Shown here piece by piece: positions 11,138 through 21,095 of a stretch of DNA of 64,000 nt. The position numbers and the translations under genes are program-made. The stretch's first letter is position 1. Each line of letters opens with the position of its first letter. The notes under the pieces are model-generated. The model ran no database searches. It was given only the letters and a program-made list of their open reading frames with translations, and had not been told where the DNA came from. This stretch comes from Lolium rigidum (lineage: Eukaryota > Streptophyta > Magnoliopsida > Poales > Poaceae): assembly GCF_022539505.1 (NCBI RefSeq), contig NC_061510.1, positions 396,534,249 through 396,598,248 on the forward strand. The letters are read 5' to 3'.

Positions 11138-12421
11138 ATGGTGATGGAAACGCGCATCCGGCGACGGAAGCGCGCCTCGTGGGCCGACCTCCCGGAGGAC
11201 ATGCTCGGCGACATCATCCGCCGGCTTCCGTCCTTCGCCGACCGCTCCCGCCTCCGCGCCGCCTGCCGATCGTGGCGCGCCGCCTGGCGCCGCCAGCCGC
11301 ACCCGCCGGCGCCGTGGCTCGCCGTCCCGGGCCACTGCGTCAGCCTCCCCGACGGCGCGATCCACTGCGTCGCGCCCCTCCCCGAGGAAGCCCGCAATGC
11401 GCGCTGCCGCGGCTCCTTCGGCAACTGGCTCGCCCTCGTCCCGCTGGAGTCGTCCGGCGCCGCCGCCCCCTTCCTGCTAAACCCCTTCCCCGGGGCGAAG
11501 ATCCCGCTGCCGCCGTGGACGGAGAAAGAACCTATATGCAAGATCGTTATGTCGTCCGCCCCGGACTCGACCTGTCTCGTCGCCGCCTTGGTCGACTGCA
11601 CGGTCGACTGCGGCGATAACCGCAGGAGGATCGCCGCGTGCCGGCCGGGAGAGGGACGCGGGGGCGCCTGGTGGCCGGTCTCCCTGGCGTTTGACCTGCA
11701 AGACATCGCATTCTACGAGGGGAGGCTGCACGCACTTCCGTCATGCGACGGACTGATGGTGTTCGACGATGGGGAGCTGGACCTCCTCCGCCGCGAGCCA
11801 TGGAGGCTGCACGAGGAGCAGCTCCCGCCACCGCCCGCTGCCTATAGCTACGACGGCAAGTTGTACTTCTGGTCGAGGCGGTACTTGGTGGAGTGCAACG
11901 GGCGTCTCCTCACGGTTATCAGGTATGTCCACTTCAACGAAACCGTCATGATCGAGGTCCACGCGCTCGAGCCGGACGACTCCTGGGCGCGGGTCAAGGG
12001 CATCGTCGGCCGCGCCATCTTCGTCGGAGACGCCTGCTCAGGATCCTTCCCCGCCGCAGCGTCCGCCTCGGACTACATGATCGGACAGAACCAGGTCTGC
12101 TTCGTCGACCACGAGATGAGCATCAGCGAGGAGCTTGACAACCGCAGCCCGTCCGCCGATGCCTACGGCCCGCGCGGCGGCGGCGTCTACTGCTCCGTGT
12201 TCAGGAACGTCGAGCGCGACCTCGGTCGCCGCCCCCTCCGTACCGTCGAAGCCTACGTCATGAGCGATCGGTGCGTTAACGTGTACCGGCCCAGCGAATC
12301 GTCGGCGGCGAGGACGGGACGGTGGAAGTTAGCGAGGGCTCAGGACTTCCCGAGGTCCATTCCCTTTGGGCAGAGACTCGGTGGAGCCAAACTCAATGAG
12401 CAGGATTCTGTGGTCATCTGA
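11138..12421 (+). CDS. F-box protein with DUF295 domain, copy 1
   Basis: Single-exon gene of 427 aa. The first ATG in the frame is 11138 (GCGAGTCATGGTGATGG); the frame is open back to 11030 but only from a TTG, so the upstream part is 5' leader. Residues about 11-50 form an F-box (SWADLPEDMLGDIIRRLP, then RAACRSWR), the segment that binds Skp1 in an SCF ubiquitin ligase. The remainder matches the plant DUF295 layout, a beta-propeller-like C-terminal region with unknown target. Codon use is very GC-rich, normal for monocot single-exon genes. The protein is almost identical to copy 2 at 40205; one residue is missing in the VDCTVDC region and there are scattered substitutions. The flanking DNA is duplicated as well. 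Substrate unknown; cytosolic or nuclear ubiquitin ligase role is inferred from the family. Confidence 0.9.
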   Translation: MVMETRIRRRKRASWADLPEDMLGDIIRRLPSFADRSRLRAACRSWRAAWRRQPHPPAPWLAVPGHCVSLPDGAIHCVAPLPEEARNARCRGSFGNWLALVPLESSGAAAPFLLNPFPGAKIPLPPWTEKEPICKIVMSSAPDSTCLVAALVDCTVDCGDNRRRIAACRPGEGRGGAWWPVSLAFDLQDIAFYEGRLHALPSCDGLMVFDDGELDLLRREPWRLHEEQLPPPPAAYSYDGKLYFWSRRYLVECNGRLLTVIRYVHFNETVMIEVHALEPDDSWARVKGIVGRAIFVGDACSGSFPAAASASDYMIGQNQVCFVDHEMSISEELDNRSPSADAYGPRGGGVYCSVFRNVERDLGRRPLRTVEAYVMSDRCVNVYRPSESSAARTGRWKLARAQDFPRSIPFGQRLGGAKLNEQDSVVI

Positions 12422-13574
12422 AATCCAATACTGAGTTACTTTTCAATGTGATCTTGCTCAAGCTCTAATAAAGAAACACTGTTCTTGTTCTTGAATGATT
12501 ATCTACTTTTCCTTCTATATTGTTGTTGTATATGCACAAGTGAAAAGTCTGCAACCAGAACAAAGTCAGCTCATCATCGCTGCAGCTATGGCTTCTACTC
12601 AGGAATCCATTCATCAATGCTGAAGACTGATATGTATCTAACAGTAGCCGGATAGCATCAGCTGTGTATTCTAATTTTCACTACTACGGAACCGGGTTCA
12701 AAACATGCTGACAGATAAGAAATTAAGTTTCTTTGGCTAGGAAAATGTTGAGTACGCCATGTCGCCATCGACGTCTCTGCGGAGGTGTTTAAGTTCCTTC
12801 TTTGGGTAGCAAGAGGGGTTCTCCTTTATTTCAGTTGCTGAAGATGGGTAATGATCGAAGTTTAGAAGGAGAATCGGCACTGCAAAACGTTGAGGGAGGA
12901 AAGCAAAACAAAAATGTTTCTTAAGACTATCCACATGCTTATCGTTTCAAGTTCACAAACCATTCACTTGTGTGGATGAGATATCTGTTGGTTTTCTTCG
13001 TGCATACTCCGATTGCTGGTCACTGTGTCTCTGTATGGTTCCTGCTCTAATCCTGCATAGTTCTTGATTTCAACTAAGCTCAGAGGATATCCTATATGAG
13101 TTGATAATGAATTTAGATAAGAAAGCATTGTTCTTGTTCTTGAATGGGTTTATCGACACCTGACACTGCAATGCTATCTGTAGCACACTCTTGGTGAAGC
13201 CGTGACTAACAACAAATCGTTCGTTATGAATTTAGATAAGAAATCATTGTTGAATAGTATTCTATTTTCCTGGTATTACTACGGTTTTTGCCAAAGTGAA
13301 AAGTCTGCAACAAGAACAAAGTCAGCTCATTATGGTTTGCAGCTATGGATTCTGCTGAGAAATCCATTTATCAATGCCGATGCCTAGTGGCTTTCTTTGT
13401 GCATGATCTGCTGACTGGTCACTGTGTCCGTGTGTGGTTCTTGCTTTCAGTTAAGCTCAGAGGATATCGAGATGTTTCTGTTGTTCTTTTCTTGAATGGT
13501 GTTTCTAGTGTTCTCACTATTCGATTTCTTTTTATGGCAAAGCAAGATTGTGAACTCAGATCATAGGGCAATTC
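12422..13574 (+). repeat. F-box 3' flank with internal tandem repetition
   Basis: Downstream of gene 1, blocks such as ATTGTTCTTGTTCTTGAATG, AAAAGTCTGCAACnAGAACAAAG and CTGGTCACTGTGTC recur two or three times (12480-12600, 13120-13350, 13400-13560). The same order is found after F-box gene 2 at 54458-56640. These look like repeated downstream parts of former tandem F-box genes. The empty target site of the 54639 CACTA element is at about 12750-12785. Small frames such as 13202-13387 are conserved between the duplicates only because the DNA is. Confidence 0.75.
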
Positions 13575-13797
13575 CGTGATCATGAACACCGACCGCTACC
13601 TCGGCCGCCGCTGCCTATGCACCGTGGAAGCCTACTTGATGACCGGCCGGGAGATTCATCTGCGCGGACGGGACGATGGCAGCTGACCAGAGTTCAGGAG
13701 TCATGACTTCCCGAGAACGAGGGTTCAGGACTTCCCGATTCCCTTTGGTCAGAGACTCTGTGGACGGAAGGACCATGAGGATTCTGTGGTGATCTGA
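13575..13797 (+). pseudogene. C-terminal fragment of an F-box/DUF295 gene (copy 1 region)
   Basis: The stretch from GACCGCTACCTCGGCCGCCGC to GATTCTGTGGTGATCTGA aligns with the last ~80 codons of the F-box genes: RDLGRRPLRTVEAYVMSDR, then DFPRSIPFGQRL, and the common stop. It is frame-shifted, contains a duplicated GAGGGTTCAGGACTTCCCGA-like segment and has no 5' part. It is followed by the same 3' flank as the intact genes, so it is the tail of a former tandem copy. Confidence 0.8.
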
Positions 13798-14080
13798 AAT
13801 CCAATCCTTTTATACACGTTCATTCCATGGTCACGCTGTACTGAGTTCCTGGTTACTAACATATCGTTCCTGGTGTCTTTAGAATTTAGATGAAGAGGCA
13901 TTGTTCTTGCTCTTGAATGGTATTCTATTTTCCTTGCATTACTACTGTTTTTGCACAAGTGAGAATTCTACAAGCAGAACAAAGTCAGGTCATCGGTGCA
14001 GCTATGGCTTCTACTGAGGAATCCATTCATCAATACAGAAGACTTATACAGTACTCGTTTTGCGCTTCGAGGCCGTTCGC
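13798..14080 (+). repeat. F-box 3' flank, second unit
   Basis: Repeats the ACTGAGTTCCTGGTTACTAAC ... AAGAGGCATTGTTCTTGCTC ... CAGAACAAAGTCAGGTC series seen after gene 1 and after the pseudogene at 56878. Homology with the second duplicate ends near 14045, which marks the right edge of the duplicated segment here. Confidence 0.7.
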
Positions 14081-14599
14081 GCTTCTGCCACCTGCAAATG
14101 GGCTGATGCCACTTTCGTGTCCGCGAGCCACCACATATGAACCGAAGCAGGCCGATTTCTATCGGGAGCTGCTTTACACCGGTGTATAACAGCCACCGAC
14201 CACCCCCTCTGGTCTTTGTTGGGCTGGCCCATGTTTCTCTGATACTGGTTCCTTCGACTGCTTCGCTGTGGACTGGTTCCAAGTTCGTTATCGAGCTGAG
14301 TTCGATTGTCTTCGCTAGCAATTTTAATTTCGCTGTTCGGTAACTAGCTGGGACTGCTTCTGAACGGAGCGAGTTCGAATCTAGTCGCTAGCAATTTTTC
14401 AGTACGTTCAATTTTTGTGAAAATGAACGAAGCAGTCACGACATTGATTCTCACACTAGCGTTTTCTCAGTTCGTGACAGTTTACTGAAATTATACAAAA
14501 AGCAGATATAGGAACATTGTTAGAAAATTCCACAGAAAGAAGTTCCTTCTGTCTACAAACATATTGTATGTACTTTATGAATAAAAATGTATTTTTCTC

Positions 14600-15290
14600 T
14601 ATGAACAATTTCCGAATTTGAACATTTCTAAATTTGAACAAATTTTATATTTGAACAATTTTCGAATCTGAACGATTTTCATATTAGAACAATTTTTGAA
14701 TTTGAACAAATTTCATATATGAACGGTTTTCAAATTTGAACGGTTTTCAAATTTGAATTCCACAAAAAGAAGTTCCTTCTGTCTACAAACATATTGTATG
14801 TACTTTACGAGTGTGGATTTTGTACACCCACGCATGGGTGTGGGTGTTTTCGTCACCGTTCATTGTGCTTTAAGATTCGGATAAAAAGAGGAGAGAGAAA
14901 GAAATCTTTCTATCTACCATGGTGGGCACGAATCTCGAGGAATAAATGAACGGTGATAGAAACACCCACACCCATGCGTGGGTGTACAAAAGTATTTCCG
15001 TGTACTTTATGAACAAAAATGTATTTTTCTCTATGAACAATTTCCGAATTTGAAAAATTTCTGAATTTGAACAAATTTTATATTTGAACAATTTTTGAAT
15101 CTGAACGATTTTCATATTAGAACAATTTTCAAATATGAACAAATTTCATATATGAACGTTTTTCAAATTTGAACAGTTTTCAAATTTGAACAGTTTCGGA
15201 TTTGAACGTTTTTCAAATTTGAACATTTTTAATTTAAACATTTTTCAATTTGAACAATTTTTAAAAACTGAAATTTTTGAATCTGAAAAA
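14600..15290. repeat. Degenerate (TTTGAACAATTTTCAAA)n AT-rich array
   Basis: Dozens of diverged copies of a roughly 16-17-bp TTTGAACAnTTTnnnA motif. A larger segment (14520-14640, with AGAAGTTCCTTCTGTCTAC and TGTATTTTTCTCTATGAAC) is repeated at 14757-14810 and 15000-15045, interrupted by a MITE. The array belongs to an unclassified AT-rich element; no coding sequence is seen. Confidence 0.7.
14809..15001. mobile_element. MITE with long terminal inverted repeats, probably Mutator-type
   Basis: The left arm (GTACACCCACGCATGGGTGT, then GTCACCGTTCAT) and the right arm (ATGAACGGTGAT, then ACACCCATGCGTGGGTGTAC) are inverted repeats of about 45 bp around a 90-bp core. TACTTTACG before and TACTTTATG after the element form a 9-bp duplication with one mismatch, which fits Mutator-like elements. 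The interrupted repeat is present uninterrupted at about 14560. Confidence 0.6.
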
Positions 15291-15454
15291 ATATAAACAA
15301 AACCGAAAAAAGAAAAGAAAACAGAAAAAGAAACTAGAAAAGAAATAAGAAAAAGGAAAAAAAACGAACTGCTACAGGCTAAACAGACACAAATGGGCCT
15401 AGCCCATACCCGACCAGGTGGTGTGCGGTGCCCGGTAGCCACCGACCTGGTCGG
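15291..15454. other. Unassigned DNA left of gypsy-type element 1
   Basis: A-rich tract followed by a GC-richer stretch with GGGCCTAGCCCA. The segment ends with the target duplication GTCGG (15450-15454). No gene is seen. Confidence 0.5.
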
Positions 15455-16990
15455 TGATAACCCACAAGTATAGGGGATCGCAACAGTCTTCGAGGGAAGT
15501 AAAACCCAAATTTATTGATTCGACACAAGGGGAGGTAAAGAATACTTATAAGCCTTAACAACTGAGTTGTCAATTCAGCTGCACCTGGAAAAGCACTAGT
15601 AACAGGGGTGATGTGAAAGCAGCAGTAATATGAGAGCAATAGTAACAGTAACACAGCAGTGGTAACAGTAACACAGAGGCAATGGCACCAGAAAATAGTC
15701 GATACTACTTCCAATGACATATAGAACGAGTATATAATGATGATGAGAGATGGACCGGAGTTCCCAGCGATCTACACTAGTGGTAACTCTCCAATAACAA
15801 GTGACAAGTGTTGGGTGAACAAATTACAATTGGGCAATTGATAGGATTAAAAGCATTAAGACAGAACATCAAGATTATTAATCATGTATGCATGTTTTCC
15901 ATATATAGTCATACGTGCTCGCAATGAGAAACTTGTACAACATCTTTTGTCCTACCAGCCGGTGGCAGCCGGGCCTCAAGGGAATCTATCGGCTATTAAG
16001 GTACTCCTTTTAATAGAGCACCGGAGCAAAGCATTAACACTTGGTGAAAACATGTGATCCTCATACCTACGCCTTACCCTCCAGTTGTCCCAATTTCTGT
16101 CACTTTGGGGCCTTTGGTTCCGAACATAGACATGTGCTTACAACTTGTAGATACAATCTAAGCAATAAGTATAGAGCTTAAATCTAAGATCATGCCACTC
16201 GGGCCCTAGTGACAAGCATTAAACACAACAAGATTGCAGCAACAATAACTTCACAAACTTTATAGATAGACTAATCATAATGTATCATCCATCGGATCCC
16301 AACAAACACAACACCGATTACATCAGATGGATCTCAATCGTGTAAGGCAGCTCATGAGATCATTGTATTGAAGTACATGAGATAGAGAGTACCAACTAGC
16401 TATCGCTAGAACCCGTAGTCCATGGGGGAACTACTCACGGAGCATGATGGAGGCGGTGGCGTCGATGGAGATGGCTTCCGGGGGCACTTCCCCGTCCAGG
16501 CAGGGTGCCGGAACAGAGACTTCTGTCCCCCGAATTGGAGTTTCGCGATGGCGGCGGCGCCACTGGAGTCTTTCTGGAGTTTCGTCAATTGGTGTCGCGT
16601 TTTAGGTCGAAAGGGCTTATATAGGCGAAGAGGCGGCGCAGGAGGGCGCCTGGGGCCTCCTCCCCATAGGCCGGCGCGGCCAGGGTGGAGCCCACGCGGC
16701 CCTGGCGTGTGGTGGCCCCCTGGCCCGCCTCCGACTCTCCTTCGGTGTTCTGGGTCTTTCGGGAAAAATAAGATACTGGTCTTTGTTTCGTCGAATTCCG
16801 AGAATATTGCCCGAACAGCCTTTCTGGAACCAAAAACAGCAGAAAACAGGAACTGGCACTTCGGCATCTTGTTAATAAGTTAGTTCCGGAAAACGCATAA
16901 AAACATTATAAAGTGTGAGCAAAACATGTAGGTATTATCATAAAACAAGCATGGAACATCAGAAATTATAGATACGTTGGAGATGTATCA
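15455..16990 (-). repeat. 3' LTR of element 1
   Basis: Pairs with 21096-22630. It contains a GC-rich palindromic block (GGCCGGCGCGGCC...) near 16670-16720 and a TATA-like CTATATAAG on the minus strand at about 16616-16625. Differences from the partner LTR concentrate at CTG/CAG/CCG positions. Confidence 0.92.
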
Positions 16991-17678
16991 GCATCCCCAA
17001 GCTTAGTTCCTACTCGTCCTCGAGTAGGTAAACGATAAAAAGAATAATTTCTGTAGTGACATGCTACTTACAAAACCTTGATCATACTATTATAAAGCAT
17101 ATGAGATGAATGCAGTGACTCAAGGCAATGATCTATAGTTGCTAACAAATAGATAATATATAGCAAAACTTTTCATGAATAGTACTTTTAAGACAAGCAT
17201 CAAAAGTCTTGCATAAGAGTTAACTCATAAAGCAATAAATTCAAAGTAAAGGCATCGAAGCAACACAAAGGAAGATATAAGTTTCAGCAGTTGCTTTCAA
17301 CTTTCAATATACATATCTCATGGATAATTGTCAACACAAAGTAATATGATGAATGCAAATAAGCAAGTATGTAAGAATCAATGCACAGTTGACACAAGTG
17401 TTTGCTTCTAAGATGGAAGGAAGTAGGTAAACTGACTCAACATAAAGTAAAAGAAAGGCCCTTCGCAGAGGGAAGCAGAGATTAAATCATATGCTAGAGC
17501 TTTTTAAGTTTTGAAATCATATAGAGAGCATAAAAGTAAAGTTTTGAGAGGTGTTTGTTGTTGTCAACGAATGGTAGTGGGCACTCTAACCCCCTTGCCA
17601 AATAGACTTTCGAAGAGCGGCTCCCATGAACATTATCTCTCACATGTACTTTAGTTTAATTTATTTTTATTTTTGGGT

Positions 17679-17873
17679 GACACTCCTTCCAACCTTGCTT
17701 TCACAAACCATGGATAACCGAATCCTCAGGTGCCTGCCAACAATCTCATACCATGAAGGAGTGCCTTTTTAGTTTTATTTAGATGACACTCCTCCCCACC
17801 TTTGCTTTCTCAAGCCATGGCTAACCGAATCCTCGGGTGCCTTCCAACATTTCACATACCATGGAGGAGTGTC
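17679..17873 (-). promoter_or_regulatory. Two tandem conserved stem-loops in element 1
   Basis: Read on the minus (sense) strand, unit 1 (17873-17785) has arms GACACTCCTCC / GGAGGAGTGTC, and unit 2 (17765-17679) has arms GGCACTCCTTC / GAAGGAGTGTC. Each encloses a conserved core with CACCCGAGGATTCGGTTA, or a close variant, and CCATGG-type words. The same pair of units in the same order is present in element 3 at 50222-50423, and one unit in each copy of element 2. Function unknown; see findings. Confidence 0.6.
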
Positions 17874-19512
17874 TATTTGCAAAATTAAGTTGCTTACTGA
17901 CGAATCAGAGCAAAACATGTGAAGAGAATTATTAATGAAAGTTGATTAATTGGGGCTGGGAACCCCGTTGCCAGCTCTTTTTGCAAAATTATTGGATAAG
18001 CGGATGAAGCCACTAGTCCATTGGTGAAAGCTGCCCAACAAGATTGAAAGATAAAACACCACATACTTCCTCATGAGCTATAAAACATTGACACAAACTG
18101 AGAAGCATTTTGAATTGTTTAAAGGTAGCACATGAAGTATTTACTTGGAATGGCAGGAAATACCACATAGTAGGTAGGTATGGTGGACACAAATGGCATA
18201 GGTTTTGGCTTAAGGTTTTGGATGTACGAGAAGCATTCCCTCTCAGTACAAGGTTTAGGCTAGCAAGGTTATTTGAAGCAAACAAAAGTATGAACCGGTA
18301 CAACAAAACTTACATAAGAACATATTGCAAGCACTATAATACTCTACACTGTCTTCCTTGTTGCTCAAACACTTTTACCAGAAAATATCTAGACCTTAGA
18401 GAGACCAATCATGCAACCCAATTTCAACAAGCTCTACGGTAGTTCTCCACTAATAGGTTCAAACTACATGATGCATGAGATTAAACATGATCTACTTGAG
18501 AGCTCAAAACAATTGCCAAGTATCAAATTATCCAAGACAATATGAGGCATTTTCTGTTTCCAACCAAATAACAATAAATGCAACAGCTTCCAACTTTTAC
18601 CATTGAACGAAGAACACAAGTGTTCATATGAAAAAGCGGAGCGTGTCTCTCTCCCAAACAAGGATTGCTAGGATCTGATCTTATTTAAACAAAAACAAAA
18701 CTAAAAGCACACAGATGCTCCAAGTAAAGCACATAAGATGTGACCGAATAAAAATATAGTTTCAATAGAAGAAATCTGATAAATTGTTGATGAAGAAGGG
18801 GATGCCTTGGGCATCCCCAAGCTTAGACGCTTGAGCCTTCTTAAAATATGCAGGGATGAACCCGTGGGCATCCCCATGCTTAGACTTTTCACTCTTCTTG
18901 ATCATATATCATCCTCCTCTTTTGACCCTTGAAAACTTCCTTCACACCAAACTTCTCATAAACTTCATTAGAGGGGTTAGTACTCAAAAAAACTTTAATC
19001 CACTTTATTCCTGTTGTGACACATTGCAAGAACTCAATAAAACATTAGCTACAGCTCTCCACATCTAGAAAGCCTCACTTAAAGTCCACAAGAGACAATG
19101 CAAAAAACAGAGACAGAATCTGCCAAAACAGAACAGCCAGTAAAGACGAATTTTTAAGAGGTACTTCCGTTGCTCAAATCAGAAAACTCAAAACTAATGA
19201 AAGTTGCGTACATATCTGAGGAACACGCACGTAAATTGGCAGATTTTTCTGATTTACCTACAGAGAATTTGACCCAAATTCGTGACAGATAGAAATCTGT
19301 TTCTGCGCAGAAATCCAAATCTAGTATCAACCTTCTATTAGAGACTTCACTTGGCACAACAATGCAATAAAATAAAGATAAGAAGAGGTTGCTACAGTAG
19401 TAACAACTTACAAGACACAACAAAACAGTAGCAAAATAAACACATGGGTTATCTCCCAAGAAGTTCTTTCTTTATAGCCATTAAGATGGGCTCAGCAATT
19501 TTAATGATGCAC

Positions 19513-20595
19513 TCACAAGAAATAAGAGTTGAAACAAAAGAGGGCATCAAAAAGCAAATTCAAAACACATTTAAGTCTAACCCACTTGCTATGCATAGGA
19601 ATTTTGTATACAAATAAATTCATGAAGAACAAAGTGACAAGCATAAGAAGATAAAACAAGAGTAACTTCAAAATTTTAAGCATATAGAGAGGTGTTTTAG
19701 CACCATGAAAATTTCTACAACCATATTTTCCTCTCTCATAATAATTTTCAGTAGCTTCATGAACAAACTCAACAATATAACTATCACATGCAGCATACTT
19801 TTCATGATTCACAAACACATAATTTTTATCAGGCTCAAAAATAACGGGGTCAAAACTTTCAAACCCACTTTTATCAATAATATAACAGGATGATTGATCA
19901 ATCTCAAGAGATATGGGACTCCTACATAAAGTCAAGACTTCTCCAATCCCATTTTCATTAGTAGTACAATTAATATTATCAAGTAACATAGGACCATCAT
20001 CTAAAGATTTATCATAAACATTTGCTACGCAAAACTCTTTAGTACCATGCATTTCGACATCAGGCACAAACAAAGCATTATCATAAGATTTATCAAAGTA
20101 GCATGGATTATCATAGATAACAGTAGCATAATTATTCTCACAAGTTTTACTTATAGGTAATATTTCAAGAGAATCCACGAGAACATAACATTCAACCTCC
20201 TTTGGTAAGCATGGAGGACAATCAAATAGTGTAAGAGATAAAGAGTTACTCTCATTAGAAGGTTGGCATGGGTAGCTAATCCATTCTTCCTCTTTTTGTT
20301 CATCAATTTCCTCCTCTTTTTCATCCAATGAGCTTTCAGGTTCATCAATTTCCTCCTCTTTTTCATCCAATGAGCTTTCAGGTTCATCAATTTCTTCTTC
20401 CACTGGTTCCTGCGAATTGTGAGTGCATTCTTGTGTATTAATGAGTCTCTCTTTATAATCAATGATATAAGGATTATCACTGTAACTTGCTATGCAAAAA
20501 TTAAGGATAGAAGAGACATAATCTTTAAGGTCCTTACAAACAACGCAAGTTTCATAATTTTTAGCCATGAAGGATTCTATCTCAGAGGCTCCCAT
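19513..20595 (-). CDS. Retrotransposon protein of unknown function with C-terminal membrane-like segment (element 1)
   Basis: 360-aa open frame on the sense strand, starting about 0.5 kb inside the 5' LTR. The N-terminal half is acidic and includes tandem copies of a 13-residue unit (EIDEPESSLDEKE) near residues 68-95. The C-terminal ~95 residues contain YERGKYGCRNFH, a strongly hydrophobic stretch around KLLLFYLLMLVTLFFMNLF, and VRLKCVLNL. That C-terminal module is shared at high similarity with the 246-aa protein of element 2, while the N-terminal parts differ. No Gag, protease, RT or integrase motif is present. Role unknown; conservation between two families suggests the module is or was functional. 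Confidence 0.6.
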   Translation of the reverse strand: MGASEIESFMAKNYETCVVCKDLKDYVSSILNFCIASYSDNPYIIDYKERLINTQECTHNSQEPVEEEIDEPESSLDEKEEEIDEPESSLDEKEEEIDEQKEEEWISYPCQPSNESNSLSLTLFDCPPCLPKEVECYVLVDSLEILPISKTCENNYATVIYDNPCYFDKSYDNALFVPDVEMHGTKEFCVANVYDKSLDDGPMLLDNINCTTNENGIGEVLTLCRSPISLEIDQSSCYIIDKSGFESFDPVIFEPDKNYVFVNHEKYAACDSYIVEFVHEATENYYERGKYGCRNFHGAKTPLYMLKILKLLLFYLLMLVTLFFMNLFVYKIPMHSKWVRLKCVLNLLFDALFCFNSYFL

Positions 20596-21095
20596 AAATA
20601 AGACAAATTGTTCTACCTCTTCGAACCCAAGATGAATATAGCTATTCCAATTATAGTTCTTAATTAAAACTTCTTCACTAAAGCCACATTGAAATTTAAG
20701 ATGTTTAGTATCCTATTGAGAGCAACAGTTTATATCATGGCGTTTAAGCAAGATTTTAGCAATTGTATTCAATTTTTCTATCACAGCACTCATCACTTCA
20801 CCCGCTCTTGATTTTCTATAATTATTATATAATTCAATAAGCTCCAACATAGTTATGCGTTCTTCCATAACAACAGTTTTTAATTTTTCGATTTTTCAAA
20901 TTTTTATGGATTTTTGGATATATGAGAAAAATAAAACAAGACGAAAAGAAACTAAGCAAAAGTAAACTAAGCAAAAGTAAACAAAGCAAAACAAAATAAA
21001 ACAAAATAAAAACAGAGAGAGAGGTAGAGTGTACTCCCCAGGTGAACTTATGAGTAGAGCTATGCCTCCCCGGCAACGGCGCCAGAAAATAGTCT

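Noticed and set aside
13202..13387. Small frame conserved at 56275-56460
   Set aside because: Conserved only because both lie in the segmental duplication; no domain, no splice context, and similarity is equal in non-coding neighbours.
16406..16883. Long overlapping frames within LTRs (also 22063-22523, 24463-24856, 29386-29887, 34319-34831, 47070-47478)
   Set aside because: Both strands are open through GC-rich LTR sequence and differ between LTR copies by frameshifts; they are LTR promoter/leader DNA.
18110..18442. Frame opposite to the sense strand in element 1, similar to frames at 26099-26284 and 31017-31202 (VAHEVFTWNGRKYH)
   Set aside because: The similarity reflects DNA conservation of the stem-loop block; the equivalent in element 3 does not keep the frame, and it runs antisense to the element.
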